Positions 8,858 to 17,191 of a stretch of 64,000 nucleotides of DNA are shown in pieces (within the stretch, counting starts at the first letter, position 1; each line of letters opens with the position of its first letter). The stretch lies in assembly GCF_039511225.1 (NCBI RefSeq), contig NZ_CP154261.1, positions 4,340,001 to 4,404,000 on the forward strand. The letters run 5' to 3'. The notes beneath the pieces are model-generated. The model saw only the letters and a list, made by a program, of their open reading frames with translations. It was not told where the DNA came from and ran no database searches. The stretch comes from Sphingobacterium multivorum (lineage in GTDB: Bacteria > Bacteroidota > Bacteroidia > Sphingobacteriales > Sphingobacteriaceae). The position numbers were made by a program, and so were the translations under genes.

Positions 8858-9844
8858 TTAAACATATAACCGCAACAATTGAAATTGCCGGCAGGCCCGT
8901 TCAAATTCCTGGGCTCCAATAACAACCGAACGTCCCGTAGCCAAATCGAAGAGCATTTCTTTTTCGCCTACGACAAGTGGCAGCCAGATACTTCGCCTCG
9001 GCAGCTTATTCGGCCCATCCGCAGCGCCGCTATCAAACAGTCTTGGCAAGCACTCCCATTGGATCAGCTCCTCCGGTTCCAGTTCCTGCACAAGATCAAC
9101 TACGGATTGTAATATCGGTTGGTAATCGGCTTTATTATGTACAGTGCGATCTTCTCCAAGATAAAGCGACATCTGCTCCTGCCTGCATGTGAGGATGGCT
9201 GCTGTGATCGGAACGCCCGACCAGCAGCTCAATGCAGCAATACCAGCTCTTAAAGATAACTCCACACCGTGCAGCCTGACCGGGATCCAGCCTTTAGCAG
9301 ATTGGCCGATGTCAAGCTGTCCATCGACAAAAAAAATCACATGAAAACCCTGCTGGAGCGCTTCTCGGAGTCTGCGCAGCGGATTGCCCTGGTCAGCTTT
9401 GACAAAGATCAGTTCGGCCGCCGTAGCCTCACGCCCAAAAGTGCATCTAAACTGTTGCCGGTAAATCGCCGCCTGTGCTTCAAAAACAGCTGAGCGAAGC
9501 AGTATGGCTAGCTTATGCCCCTGGCGCATCAACATCCTAGGCAGCATCCCATAAGGACCTATATGCAGGCAGGCCCAGATGTGCGGCTGCCGATCAGACC
9601 TAGGCCAGTTGTGAACCAACTGCTGAAATAAATGATCGTCGCTGCGATAACGCGGCTGGTTGAACCAGTCCTGGCACATCTGCAGCAAACGGATCAAATC
9701 CCCATCTTGCGGGATCAGTTGCCACCGGTATAAAAGTGCCACAGCTTTGAGTGATCTGTGCCAGCTATCCGAATTGAGCGCAAGGATATGTGTTGTTAAA
9801 TCGGGGTCAAGTCCCCTGTTTTTAGCTCTGATAAGCATGGTCAT
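8858..9844 (-). CDS. LPLAT/LpxL-like acyltransferase-fold protein
   Basis: A 328-residue soluble protein. Residues about 85-245 have the layout of the lysophospholipid acyltransferase superfamily: HIGPYGMLPRMLMRQGHKLA, then VIFFVDGQLD and a GVELSLRAGIAALSCWSGVP segment. The usual HX4(D/E) motif is changed, with Gly where the acidic residue should be. The C-terminal 30 residues (MLFDLATGRSVVIGAQEF) look vaguely PqqD-like, so it may act on a peptide or carrier. The candidate peptide gene lies 60 bp upstream on the same strand. Substrate unknown; it could be an inactive homologue. Confidence 0.5.
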   Translation of the reverse strand: MTMLIRAKNRGLDPDLTTHILALNSDSWHRSLKAVALLYRWQLIPQDGDLIRLLQMCQDWFNQPRYRSDDHLFQQLVHNWPRSDRQPHIWACLHIGPYGMLPRMLMRQGHKLAILLRSAVFEAQAAIYRQQFRCTFGREATAAELIFVKADQGNPLRRLREALQQGFHVIFFVDGQLDIGQSAKGWIPVRLHGVELSLRAGIAALSCWSGVPITAAILTCRQEQMSLYLGEDRTVHNKADYQPILQSVVDLVQELEPEELIQWECLPRLFDSGAADGPNKLPRRSIWLPLVVGEKEMLFDLATGRSVVIGAQEFERACRQFQLLRLYV

Positions 9845-9904
9845 TCAAATAAATTGGCTATTAGGAAGGATGTCCGGATCACCCTTCGTTCTTTTACGAT
9901 TTAA

Positions 9905-10030
9905 TTAGAAGTAGTAAATGCTGCATTTTTCCTCGCTACTCTTGCTCAGTAGTTTTACTGTTTCCGTGTTGGAAAACTTACAAAATGCCTGATCAGCCAA
10001 GAACTGCATTTCCATAAAAAACTGTTCCAT
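9905..10030 (-). CDS. Candidate 41-residue peptide gene upstream of the LPLAT-like gene
   Basis: The ATG at 10030 follows an A/G-rich stretch (aaaaaaagacaataga on the minus strand), typical of Bacteroidota start regions. It encodes MEQFFMEMQFLADQAFCKFS followed by NTETVKLLSKSSEEKCSIYYF. The amphipathic N-terminal half and the short Ser/Cys-rich tail with a C-terminal aromatic cluster are compatible with a peptide precursor, but this is inference. The same frame stays open upstream to a TTG at 10141. A competing frame (9955-10155) is also open but reads less like a protein. Confidence 0.35.
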   Translation of the reverse strand: MEQFFMEMQFLADQAFCKFSNTETVKLLSKSSEEKCSIYYF

Positions 10031-10144
10031 TCTATTGTCTTTTTTTGTTTCAGTCCAGCACCAAACATGCCCCGTTTGGTCACTTTGCTTTCGAGCCAGG
10101 AAAGCCTGATGATCACAGTGACGAATTTGGTAGAAATACAACAG

Positions 10145-10253
10145 TTCACCTGCATTTTTGGGCGTATGGGTTCTATGGCAGGGTGAACCGGTAATTTGAC
10201 CAGTGCTTAAATTTCACCGGGTCTCCAGAGCCTTTCACCGACTCCCCAGACCG
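10145..10253. promoter_or_regulatory. TTCACC boxes with a 21-bp direct repeat (operator candidate)
   Basis: Two tandem 21-bp units start with tttcaccg at 10212 and 10233 and share a tctcca/ctcccca core. Further ttcacc and ggtgaa boxes occur at 10145 and 10182. A 21-bp period equals two helical turns, as used by dimeric or AraC-type activators. The array lies between the divergent peptide/LPLAT-like genes and the AraC-like gene. Confidence 0.45.
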
Positions 10254-10366
10254 ATCCACAGTTTTTTTTGCGGCTATTCTCGCTTTTTAGTAGACTCCGA
10301 CCTCTATAAAGCAACATACAGTAAAACAAACAGTTAAATCAGGCCAATTAATAACAAAACAATCAC

Positions 10367-11389
10367 ATGAAAAGAAGCTATGACTTTACCCTACCCCGGG
10401 AATATGAACCAGTCACCTCCCCACTACAGCGTCTGACTTATCCCATTCGCAATGCGCAGGAGCGGCACTGGGTATCCCCTACCAACTGCATCAGCGAGCA
10501 GATTTTTGATGGCCGCTATGGCTATCTCTATTATTATGAATTTTGGATGGAGCGCCAAGAAACGATCCCGGTGTATACCGCACAGGGCGACCTGCATCTT
10601 ACCTACCCTTTGTTGAGCGGCTCCCCCCTGCAGCAATACCATCCCGAACAAAACTTTGTGATGGACTATGTTGAGGGGCGGGGTGCTTACCTTTACCTGG
10701 CCAAGGGCGAATACTGCTTTACCGTACCCCGTGGACATCATATCCTGGTCGGGTTCATTTTGGATGCAGGACTTTTTCGGCCGCCCTCCAATCGACATTT
10801 TAGTTTTTTACAGCATCTGGTGAGCGCCAAGAAGGAACGGTCACCACGGTCGGATACCAGCACTACCTTTGCTGTGGACGAGGTGACCAAAAGGCATCTG
10901 CGGCTGCTTTTCAGCAAGATCAATCCCCATATTTTGGACAATGAGCATACACTGCTGAAACACCTGATCTTTCTGATCCAGCTGAGCCGATTTAAGCTGC
11001 ATACGGATCATCAGGAAAGGCCGATCGACCAAGCACGCAATTTACTAGAAATCATGATTGTGCATCAGGGGGCAAAGGCCAAATTATCGGATATAGCAGA
11101 AGTACTGTTAAAATCCAGAGATCATATCAACGAAGAACATAAAAAACAGTATGATTGCACATTTCACGATTACCGCAACCAGCTGCTTCTGGCTCTTATT
11201 GCTTCCGTTATTGTGGGCAATGATAAGCTGGCTACCACTGCCGAAGAGTGTGGATTCAGCAGTATCAATGAGCTGCACAAATTTGTCAAGAGCCAGACGG
11301 GACTTACTCCGCTAACCTTTAAGCAACAGCAGGAAAATGCGGCCAATGACCCATCTTCTGAAAACAATTCTGCTGAGCCCTCCTCCTAG
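10367..11389 (+). CDS. AraC-like helix-turn-helix regulator
   Basis: A 340-residue protein. The C-terminal part contains an AraC-type second helix-turn-helix (LATTAEECGFSSINELHKFV followed by KSQTGLTPLTFKQQQ). The first HTH is less clear (LSDIAEVLLKSRDHINEEHK). The N-terminal 200 residues look like a ligand- or partner-sensing domain of unknown type with many aromatic residues. It is divergent from the peptide/LPLAT-like genes, with repeated boxes between them, so it probably controls those genes or itself. The polar tail after residue 315 is probably disordered. Confidence 0.75.
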   Translation: MKRSYDFTLPREYEPVTSPLQRLTYPIRNAQERHWVSPTNCISEQIFDGRYGYLYYYEFWMERQETIPVYTAQGDLHLTYPLLSGSPLQQYHPEQNFVMDYVEGRGAYLYLAKGEYCFTVPRGHHILVGFILDAGLFRPPSNRHFSFLQHLVSAKKERSPRSDTSTTFAVDEVTKRHLRLLFSKINPHILDNEHTLLKHLIFLIQLSRFKLHTDHQERPIDQARNLLEIMIVHQGAKAKLSDIAEVLLKSRDHINEEHKKQYDCTFHDYRNQLLLALIASVIVGNDKLATTAEECGFSSINELHKFVKSQTGLTPLTFKQQQENAANDPSSENNSAEPSS

Positions 11390-11497
11390 CCAAGCCGGTT
11401 TTTTGCCAATCAATACTTTGTTTTCTGCTTAACGCTCGGCATTTTATCGCTGTAATTTAGCTTTATAAAACTTGGTAAACAATTAACAAAAACGGCT

Positions 11498-12070
11498 ATG
11501 AAAGAAAACGGAAAATATAGACAGCATGATGGAATTGCAGCAGCGAATATAGTTCAAGGCCTGAGGTCACGTAGCTGGTTAGGGCGCAAATTCACCGGAG
11601 CGGTTTCTTATAGCAGAAAGCATCCCCAGGAATTTGTCTTGCAGGTATTGACCTATGCCTTGCTCTGTCTGTGGATCTATGTCGGGTCGAAAAAGGTATT
11701 CACCTACGCCGAATTCAGGGCATCCATGATCAGGCAGCCTTTTGCCGATCAGTATGGGATTATGCTGTCGTATATCCTGCCAGCTGTAGAATTGGCGACA
11801 GGCATCCTCTTTATTTTTGAAGGGACAAAAAGATTGGGATTCTGGTTAACCCTTATACTGATGCTTGTTTTTTCAGGCTATGTGATCCTTGCCTTGCGCG
11901 ATACCTGGGGCAATATTCCCTGCGATTGTATACTCGAGTTTCCGATCAGCTGGAAAGCACATCTTTGGGTCAATGGCCTGATCACGATAGCATGTATTGT
12001 AGCCTTACTGCTTGATAGAAAGATAAAGATTTCGCATCAGAGGAAATTGATGACGAAGTTAGGTTCATAA
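11498..12070 (+). CDS. MauE/DoxX-like redox-associated membrane protein
   Basis: A 190-residue protein with four transmembrane helices from about residue 45 onward (VLTYALLCLWIYVGSKKVF, IMLSYILPAVELATGILFIF, LTLILMLVFSGYVILAL, LWVNGLITIACIVALLL). The loop WGNIPCDC contains a Cys pair, as in MauE-like proteins tied to disulfide handling. The first 40 residues are polar and basic. In Sphingobacteriaceae this gene commonly precedes a DUF6520 gene and a SusCD-TlpA group, as here. Likely role: disulfide or redox support for the exported DUF6520 protein; this is inference. Confidence 0.8.
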   Translation: MKENGKYRQHDGIAAANIVQGLRSRSWLGRKFTGAVSYSRKHPQEFVLQVLTYALLCLWIYVGSKKVFTYAEFRASMIRQPFADQYGIMLSYILPAVELATGILFIFEGTKRLGFWLTLILMLVFSGYVILALRDTWGNIPCDCILEFPISWKAHLWVNGLITIACIVALLLDRKIKISHQRKLMTKLGS

Positions 12071-12230
12071 AGAAATTAGCACTATCTGCCACAGCGGAAG
12101 CTGAACCCTAGGCTGGTTCGGCGGAAGGGCGCGTCTGCCAAAAGACTTAGGGCTTCTCGCCCCTGATAAGCTTCAATTGCCGATCAAAAAGAGAAAACAC
12201 AATTATAAATAATAGGAATACACTAAATGT

Positions 12231-12572
12231 ATGAAAACATTAAAATTTAATGTAAAAGCCGCAGTAGCTGTGGCCATTGCAATGGTATCCTTTATCGGAT
12301 TTAACAGTTTTAAAAATGCTGAGAAAAAAACATCATCGTCTTGGTATCAGATTACAACAAATGCATCCAATCCAAGTGATGATGTATTAGGAAGTGCCAT
12401 TACAGATCCAACCTTGTCGGGTCAATGTAACACAACTCCCGATGACATGCGCTGTGCCCGCTTTATTGAAAACCCCGATAATCACGACCTATCAGGGTTA
12501 ACAGTAGATGAGGCATCACAATTGTCGAACGTTCAGATCACAAGTGATCTGACCTACAAACCAGAACAATAG
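12231..12572 (+). CDS. DUF6520 family exported small protein
   Basis: A 113-residue protein with an N-terminal export signal (VKAAVAVAIAMVSFIGFNSF) and a mature part containing WYQITTNASNPSDDVLG and two cysteines spaced ten residues apart (Cys65, Cys75 by my count, GQCNTTPDDMRCARF). This matches the DUF6520 family of Bacteroidota, usually next to MauE-like genes. Function unknown. The two Cys residues could form a disulfide with help from the MauE-like protein. A terminator follows directly. Confidence 0.8.
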   Translation: MKTLKFNVKAAVAVAIAMVSFIGFNSFKNAEKKTSSSWYQITTNASNPSDDVLGSAITDPTLSGQCNTTPDDMRCARFIENPDNHDLSGLTVDEASQLSNVQITSDLTYKPEQ

Positions 12573-12608
12573 ATACATCATAATTTTGTTTATCATGTTT
12601 TGATTATT

Positions 12609-12634
12609 GGCTCCATCAAATTTATGATGGAGCC
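12609..12634. terminator. Bidirectional terminator between convergent genes
   Basis: A 10-bp perfect stem (ggctccatca/tgatggagcc) with a 6-nt loop, followed by tatttttt on the plus strand and by A/T-rich sequence on the minus strand. It lies between the DUF6520 gene and the end of the SusD gene. Confidence 0.8.
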
Positions 12635-12640
12635 TATTTT

Positions 12641-13999
12641 TTACCGTTCAAATTGCAGCACATCAGATTTCATAACGACTTCATCAGGAACAGGAAAAGT
12701 GTATCTCCTATCCCTTGCCGGAAGAAGGTATTCTATCCCATTCACCGTCCGCTTTAGATCCGTCTTAAGATGGTCTTCCCGATTGAGCCTTCTTAGATCG
12801 TACCAGCGATGTCCTCTTAGATACAATTCTTTCCGCCGTTCCAACAGCACGAGTTCCAAAGCCTTCTCCTGCGTCATATCTTTATATTCGGGTGCTGTAC
12901 CTGGTTTATATCGGTATTTAAGCAACTCACCAAGGGCCTTTAATCCATCATTGACTTTCCCCAAACGCACTAAGCACTCTGCCTTGATCAGATAAGCTTC
13001 GTCGAGCGCTATTCCTGTAAAGAGTGCAGCAGAACCAAGGTACGATCCTTTATATTGATACAGGTTACCAACTTTGGCAAAGAAATAACTTTTACGCAGA
13101 TCATTACCATCGAACAGATCTACAAACGAAGTCGGAACAGTCAATTTTGTTTTGGAAAAATATTCAACTTGATTAGCATTTTCAAAAAGTAAAAACTCCT
13201 TATTACCTATTCCACTTGCCGGGAAAGTATAGCTGGCGCCAGGTTTAATACTATTATAGTCCAATAATGAATACCCTTCGTTTAACGCCATGCTGGCATA
13301 GGTCAAGGCTTTCTCAAAATCACTTTTGACCAGATATAGGCGAGCAAGCATGATCATTGCACATGCCCGACCGGGCAGGTATAATACGGGCACCTGTTTA
13401 GGCAATTGATCCAGTGCTTGCAACAAATCACGTTCAATCTGTGCATAAGTCTGCGTTACGGTCGCCCTTTTAGAAATTAAAGTCGGATCATAATCCAGTC
13501 GCAAGGGGATTCCAAATGTTTCATTGTCGGTATCGCCCCAAGGAGCAGCAAAATGCATTGCCAAAGTAAAAAATGATTTCGCCCTAAAAAACAGGGCGTA
13601 GCCTTCGAGTTTAAGTCGCGTGCTTTCATCCTGCTCTTTGCCTTTCAATTTTTGCAATCCATCGAGTACAAGGTTAGCATATAAAACCGTCTGATATGGA
13701 TTGTTCCAATCGGGCACATCCTCACCTTCAAAAAGATTCTTACTCCAGACATAGGCATTTTTATCCTGTAGCTTTTTCAGTGCCAGCCAAATATTATCAT
13801 CCACAGCGATTTCATCACTACTGGCAATACCGAGACCATTTCCCGTGGATGTATTCATAACCGGGTACTTATTGAGCAGCATTTCGAAATCGGTCAAAGT
13901 CGATGGTACTAGCTGCGATTTGTTGTTCTTTACATCCAAAAAACTGGGGTTACAGCCCCATAAAAATAATAGACAAAGTAAACTCAAAAGTCTTTTCAT
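12641..13999 (-). CDS. RagB/SusD-like outer-membrane lipoprotein
   Basis: A 452-residue protein with a lipoprotein signal (LLCLLFLWGC, lipid-anchored Cys16) and SusD features: the N-terminal FLDVKNNKSQLVPSTLTDFE, TPR-like helices, and the conserved end ELYLRGHRWYDLRRLNRED followed by LLPARDRRYTFPVPDEV. SusD proteins bind ligand on the cell surface and cap the SusC channel. Its SusC partner lies 3 bp upstream. Protein- or peptide-type ligands are likely for members that sit beside TlpA rather than glycosidases, but the ligand is unknown. Confidence 0.93.
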   Translation of the reverse strand: MKRLLSLLCLLFLWGCNPSFLDVKNNKSQLVPSTLTDFEMLLNKYPVMNTSTGNGLGIASSDEIAVDDNIWLALKKLQDKNAYVWSKNLFEGEDVPDWNNPYQTVLYANLVLDGLQKLKGKEQDESTRLKLEGYALFFRAKSFFTLAMHFAAPWGDTDNETFGIPLRLDYDPTLISKRATVTQTYAQIERDLLQALDQLPKQVPVLYLPGRACAMIMLARLYLVKSDFEKALTYASMALNEGYSLLDYNSIKPGASYTFPASGIGNKEFLLFENANQVEYFSKTKLTVPTSFVDLFDGNDLRKSYFFAKVGNLYQYKGSYLGSAALFTGIALDEAYLIKAECLVRLGKVNDGLKALGELLKYRYKPGTAPEYKDMTQEKALELVLLERRKELYLRGHRWYDLRRLNREDHLKTDLKRTVNGIEYLLPARDRRYTFPVPDEVVMKSDVLQFER

Positions 14000-14002
14000 G
14001 AT

Positions 14003-17000
14003 TTAATAATTAAAGTGAATACCTATCGAATATGCATTAGGAATGGGATAACTTGAATTGACAGCATCCGGATCGATGCCAAATTTATTGGAACGGTATA
14101 GGATCAACCCACCATTGTACTGCACAAATAACCCCATATTGGCACCCCTCACGCTTTTGAATGCGAAGTTATAGTCCAACCGAATATCAGAGAGCTTGAT
14201 AAAGTCGCCTTTGGCCACCAATGGACTTACATTTGCATAATAACTATCCCGATTGGCATTTACATCAATCGGTAAAGCTGGCACTATCGTTATGTTTTCA
14301 TCCCCCGGTTTTTGCCAACGATCGAGGTAGTCGATATTGCCAATGCTATTTTGAAAAAGCTTCGCATAGTCAATGGATTTCCTTCTAAAATAGAAGCCAT
14401 TTTTCCATTGGACCAAAAAGCTCAGACCAAAGCTTTTATATGCAAATGTATTGCGTATACTTCCCTGATATGGCGGAAAACTACGCCCTATTAAAATAAG
14501 GTCGTCTATCGAGATGCTATTAAAATACCCCGTATAATCCTTGTCTCCACGCGGTGTAAGTAACATTCCAGTAGCCGGGTCCAGTCCGCCAAAAGGGTAC
14601 GCGTATATTTCATCCAACGAATGCCCTTCCCGCGGTCTCGGGGAAGATACAAAGCTGCTCGTTTTGACAGCACTGTTTGCCATGTAGTTGGTCACCTTGT
14701 TGGTCGTATAGCTCCACAACAGGTTAGCATCCCATCTAAAATTGCCCTGCAGGATGTTTGCGCTTAAATTCAGATCTAGCCCCTTGGTGATCATATTGGC
14801 ATAGTTGATCCGATTGTCAACATTTGACACACCATTTGACGTAAAGATTCCCGTCGTTGGGTCCAAAAAAGATTCGCCGATTAGATCATTTCCATCCTTT
14901 GAATAATAATCAATCGTTCCGCGCACTCTTCCGTTCAGTACAGCAAAGTCAAGTCCCAGATTAAGGATATTGATCCGCTCCCACTTTAAACTGGGATTTC
15001 CAGCACTGGATAAAGTAGCGCTCGGCAATGAATTTGGGAAGACGAAAGTCGCCACATAAGCCGTTGGCAAAGCACTGATTTTGTTGACCACATTTCCTGT
15101 CACTCCATAACTAGCCCGCAGGTTGAGCCTAGAGATCCAGTTTGGCGTTAACTTTAGGAAATTTTTGAGGTCCTCATTGATGCCGATAGACCACAGCGGT
15201 ACACCTTTTTGGTTTGTTTTAACTCCAAATAAATTGGAGGCATCCCATCGGGTACTAAGGCTAAGTGTATGCATCTTATCAAATACATAATTCAGATTGC
15301 CGTAGTAAGAGATATATCGATTTGTCAATTCCAGCGTTGTAGCCGTATTGGTTGGGATCAAGCCGCTGCCCTCTGGGCGTACAGGATAGTATTTTGTATA
15401 ATCGAAGCTTGTTTGATAGCTCAGGTTGTCGCTGTTATAACCATAGAGACGGCTTCCAGCTTCAGCAATGGTCTTATTCTCGGAGAGCTCTGCTCCTGCC
15501 AACGCGTTGATCTGATGTCTTTTCAGAAAACTACGGCTGTAATTTAGCTGGCCACGCCAGTTGTACGACTGGTCGCTCCCATTGTTCTGATCCAATATGG
15601 CACCTAAGGGAATGACATAAGTACCATCCGCTTGCGTGAATCTGTTTACCAGATCACGCACCAAATAACTATCCTTTTTATATAGGTTACGAGTTGTGTT
15701 GATTCCTTGCTGAAATTGATATTTGAGCGATAAGTTCAATCCCGAGATAATCTCATAAGAAAGGCCTGTCCCTAACAATAAATTCCGATTTGTCGAATTC
15801 AGATCCTGCTGGTTTCGATCTTTTATAGGACTAAAAGACCAGTCGAGCAAGCCATTCTTCTCGGCGCTTTCAACATAGGAAGAGAGGTAGCGGTAATTAA
15901 TGGGAAGCGCTGTCCCATCACCATCCACAAAGGTCGTATAACTGTCTAGATTGCGGGTATAGTTTAGATCACTCAATGAGTAACCATTATGGATGGACTG
16001 GTTCATATTTAACCGGATATTGGTATTGAGCACCAGTTTTTTGAGCAGGTTATATTCCGTATTCAACGACAATGTGTAACGTCTATCCCGATCCCCTACG
16101 ATATTAAGATTGTTTTGATCGAAGCCCGCAGAAAGCATATAATTGAAATTTGATCCACCAGCCTTGAGTTGGAGGTTATAGCGCTGCAGCCAGGACATCC
16201 GGTAAAGGTGTTCTTGAGCCTGCTCGCGTACATCCCTATTCCGCAAGATCTCTTTCTGTTGTTCCAGTGTGGTCAGATCAATCAGACCATCCTTATATTT
16301 AAAATTGAGCGCGGCTACACCAGGCAGTAAAGTCGGATTAGCCCGGTTGTAAAAACCCCGATCAAAGAGCTTTTGTTCAAGATCAACACGATCTGCGGAG
16401 GGGATATAGTTTCTATTGTAAAATAAATCAGGTCTATCCTTTAAGATACTGCTTGCCGAAAAGGTTAGCTTCAAAGGTGTATTATTAATACCTTTTTTGG
16501 ATGTCAGTACGATCACCCCATTACCAGCTTTAGCTCCCCAGATTGCTGCCGCAGAAGCATCTTTGAGTACCGTTATACTTTCGATATCATCGGGGTTGAT
16601 CTGGTTTAGATCCCCTGTATAAGGAAAATTATCCAAAATAATCAAGGGTTCCGAACTAGATTCAATTGAGACTACACCCCGCAGTCGCAGTGACGGCTTA
16701 TTGGTGTTCTCATTAAAATTTGTCCTTCGGTCAAATTGAAGCCCACTGGTAATACCCTCCAGCCGCTCTATAATGTTTGGAGAGGGATTGCGCTGCAGCA
16801 ACTTTTGATCGATCTGTACAAAGGAGCCCGGCAAATTTCTTTTATCCGTACGATAATATCCTGTGTTGACGATGGCTTCATCAAGCTGTACCGACGTGGC
16901 TTTCAGGCGAATCACAGCAATTGCGGGATCTGACAGCAGGGAGACTACTTGCCTATTGTATCCAATTGCAGAGGCTTCAATCTGCTTTTGCCCATCCTGT

Positions 17001-17179
17001 ACAAAAGAAAAATAACCAAGGTCATCAGTCTTTAACACCTTATTTTGTGGTATCATTCGAATATTAACATTTGGGATAGGCCTATCGTTGCTGTCGATTA
17101 CCCTAATCTTTCGGGTTTGCTGTGCACTCGCTAGCAATGGAAGCGATAGCAGTATAAAAAAATAAAAAATAGTTTTCAT
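14003..17179 (-). CDS. SusC/RagA TonB-dependent outer-membrane transporter
   Basis: A 1058-residue protein with a signal peptide (SLPLLASAQQ), a carboxypeptidase-like regulatory domain (IRVIDSNDRPIPNVNIRMIP), the plug (GIT SGLQFDRR region, ILDNFPYTGDLNQINPDDI, ASAAAIWGAKAGNGVIVLTS) and a long beta-barrel ending in a terminal aromatic (GIHFNY). This is the SusC architecture. It imports a ligand with its SusD partner, powered by TonB. No sigma/anti-sigma pair or hybrid sensor lies nearby. Confidence 0.95.
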   Translation of the reverse strand: MKTIFYFFILLSLPLLASAQQTRKIRVIDSNDRPIPNVNIRMIPQNKVLKTDDLGYFSFVQDGQKQIEASAIGYNRQVVSLLSDPAIAVIRLKATSVQLDEAIVNTGYYRTDKRNLPGSFVQIDQKLLQRNPSPNIIERLEGITSGLQFDRRTNFNENTNKPSLRLRGVVSIESSSEPLIILDNFPYTGDLNQINPDDIESITVLKDASAAAIWGAKAGNGVIVLTSKKGINNTPLKLTFSASSILKDRPDLFYNRNYIPSADRVDLEQKLFDRGFYNRANPTLLPGVAALNFKYKDGLIDLTTLEQQKEILRNRDVREQAQEHLYRMSWLQRYNLQLKAGGSNFNYMLSAGFDQNNLNIVGDRDRRYTLSLNTEYNLLKKLVLNTNIRLNMNQSIHNGYSLSDLNYTRNLDSYTTFVDGDGTALPINYRYLSSYVESAEKNGLLDWSFSPIKDRNQQDLNSTNRNLLLGTGLSYEIISGLNLSLKYQFQQGINTTRNLYKKDSYLVRDLVNRFTQADGTYVIPLGAILDQNNGSDQSYNWRGQLNYSRSFLKRHQINALAGAELSENKTIAEAGSRLYGYNSDNLSYQTSFDYTKYYPVRPEGSGLIPTNTATTLELTNRYISYYGNLNYVFDKMHTLSLSTRWDASNLFGVKTNQKGVPLWSIGINEDLKNFLKLTPNWISRLNLRASYGVTGNVVNKISALPTAYVATFVFPNSLPSATLSSAGNPSLKWERINILNLGLDFAVLNGRVRGTIDYYSKDGNDLIGESFLDPTTGIFTSNGVSNVDNRINYANMITKGLDLNLSANILQGNFRWDANLLWSYTTNKVTNYMANSAVKTSSFVSSPRPREGHSLDEIYAYPFGGLDPATGMLLTPRGDKDYTGYFNSISIDDLILIGRSFPPYQGSIRNTFAYKSFGLSFLVQWKNGFYFRRKSIDYAKLFQNSIGNIDYLDRWQKPGDENITIVPALPIDVNANRDSYYANVSPLVAKGDFIKLSDIRLDYNFAFKSVRGANMGLFVQYNGGLILYRSNKFGIDPDAVNSSYPIPNAYSIGIHFNY

Positions 17180-17191
17180 TTGTTTTAAAGA

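Noticed and set aside
9955-10155. ATG-started 66-residue frame overlapping the candidate peptide gene
   Set aside because: Its composition is less protein-like and its start region weaker than the 10030 ATG, although I cannot rule it out.
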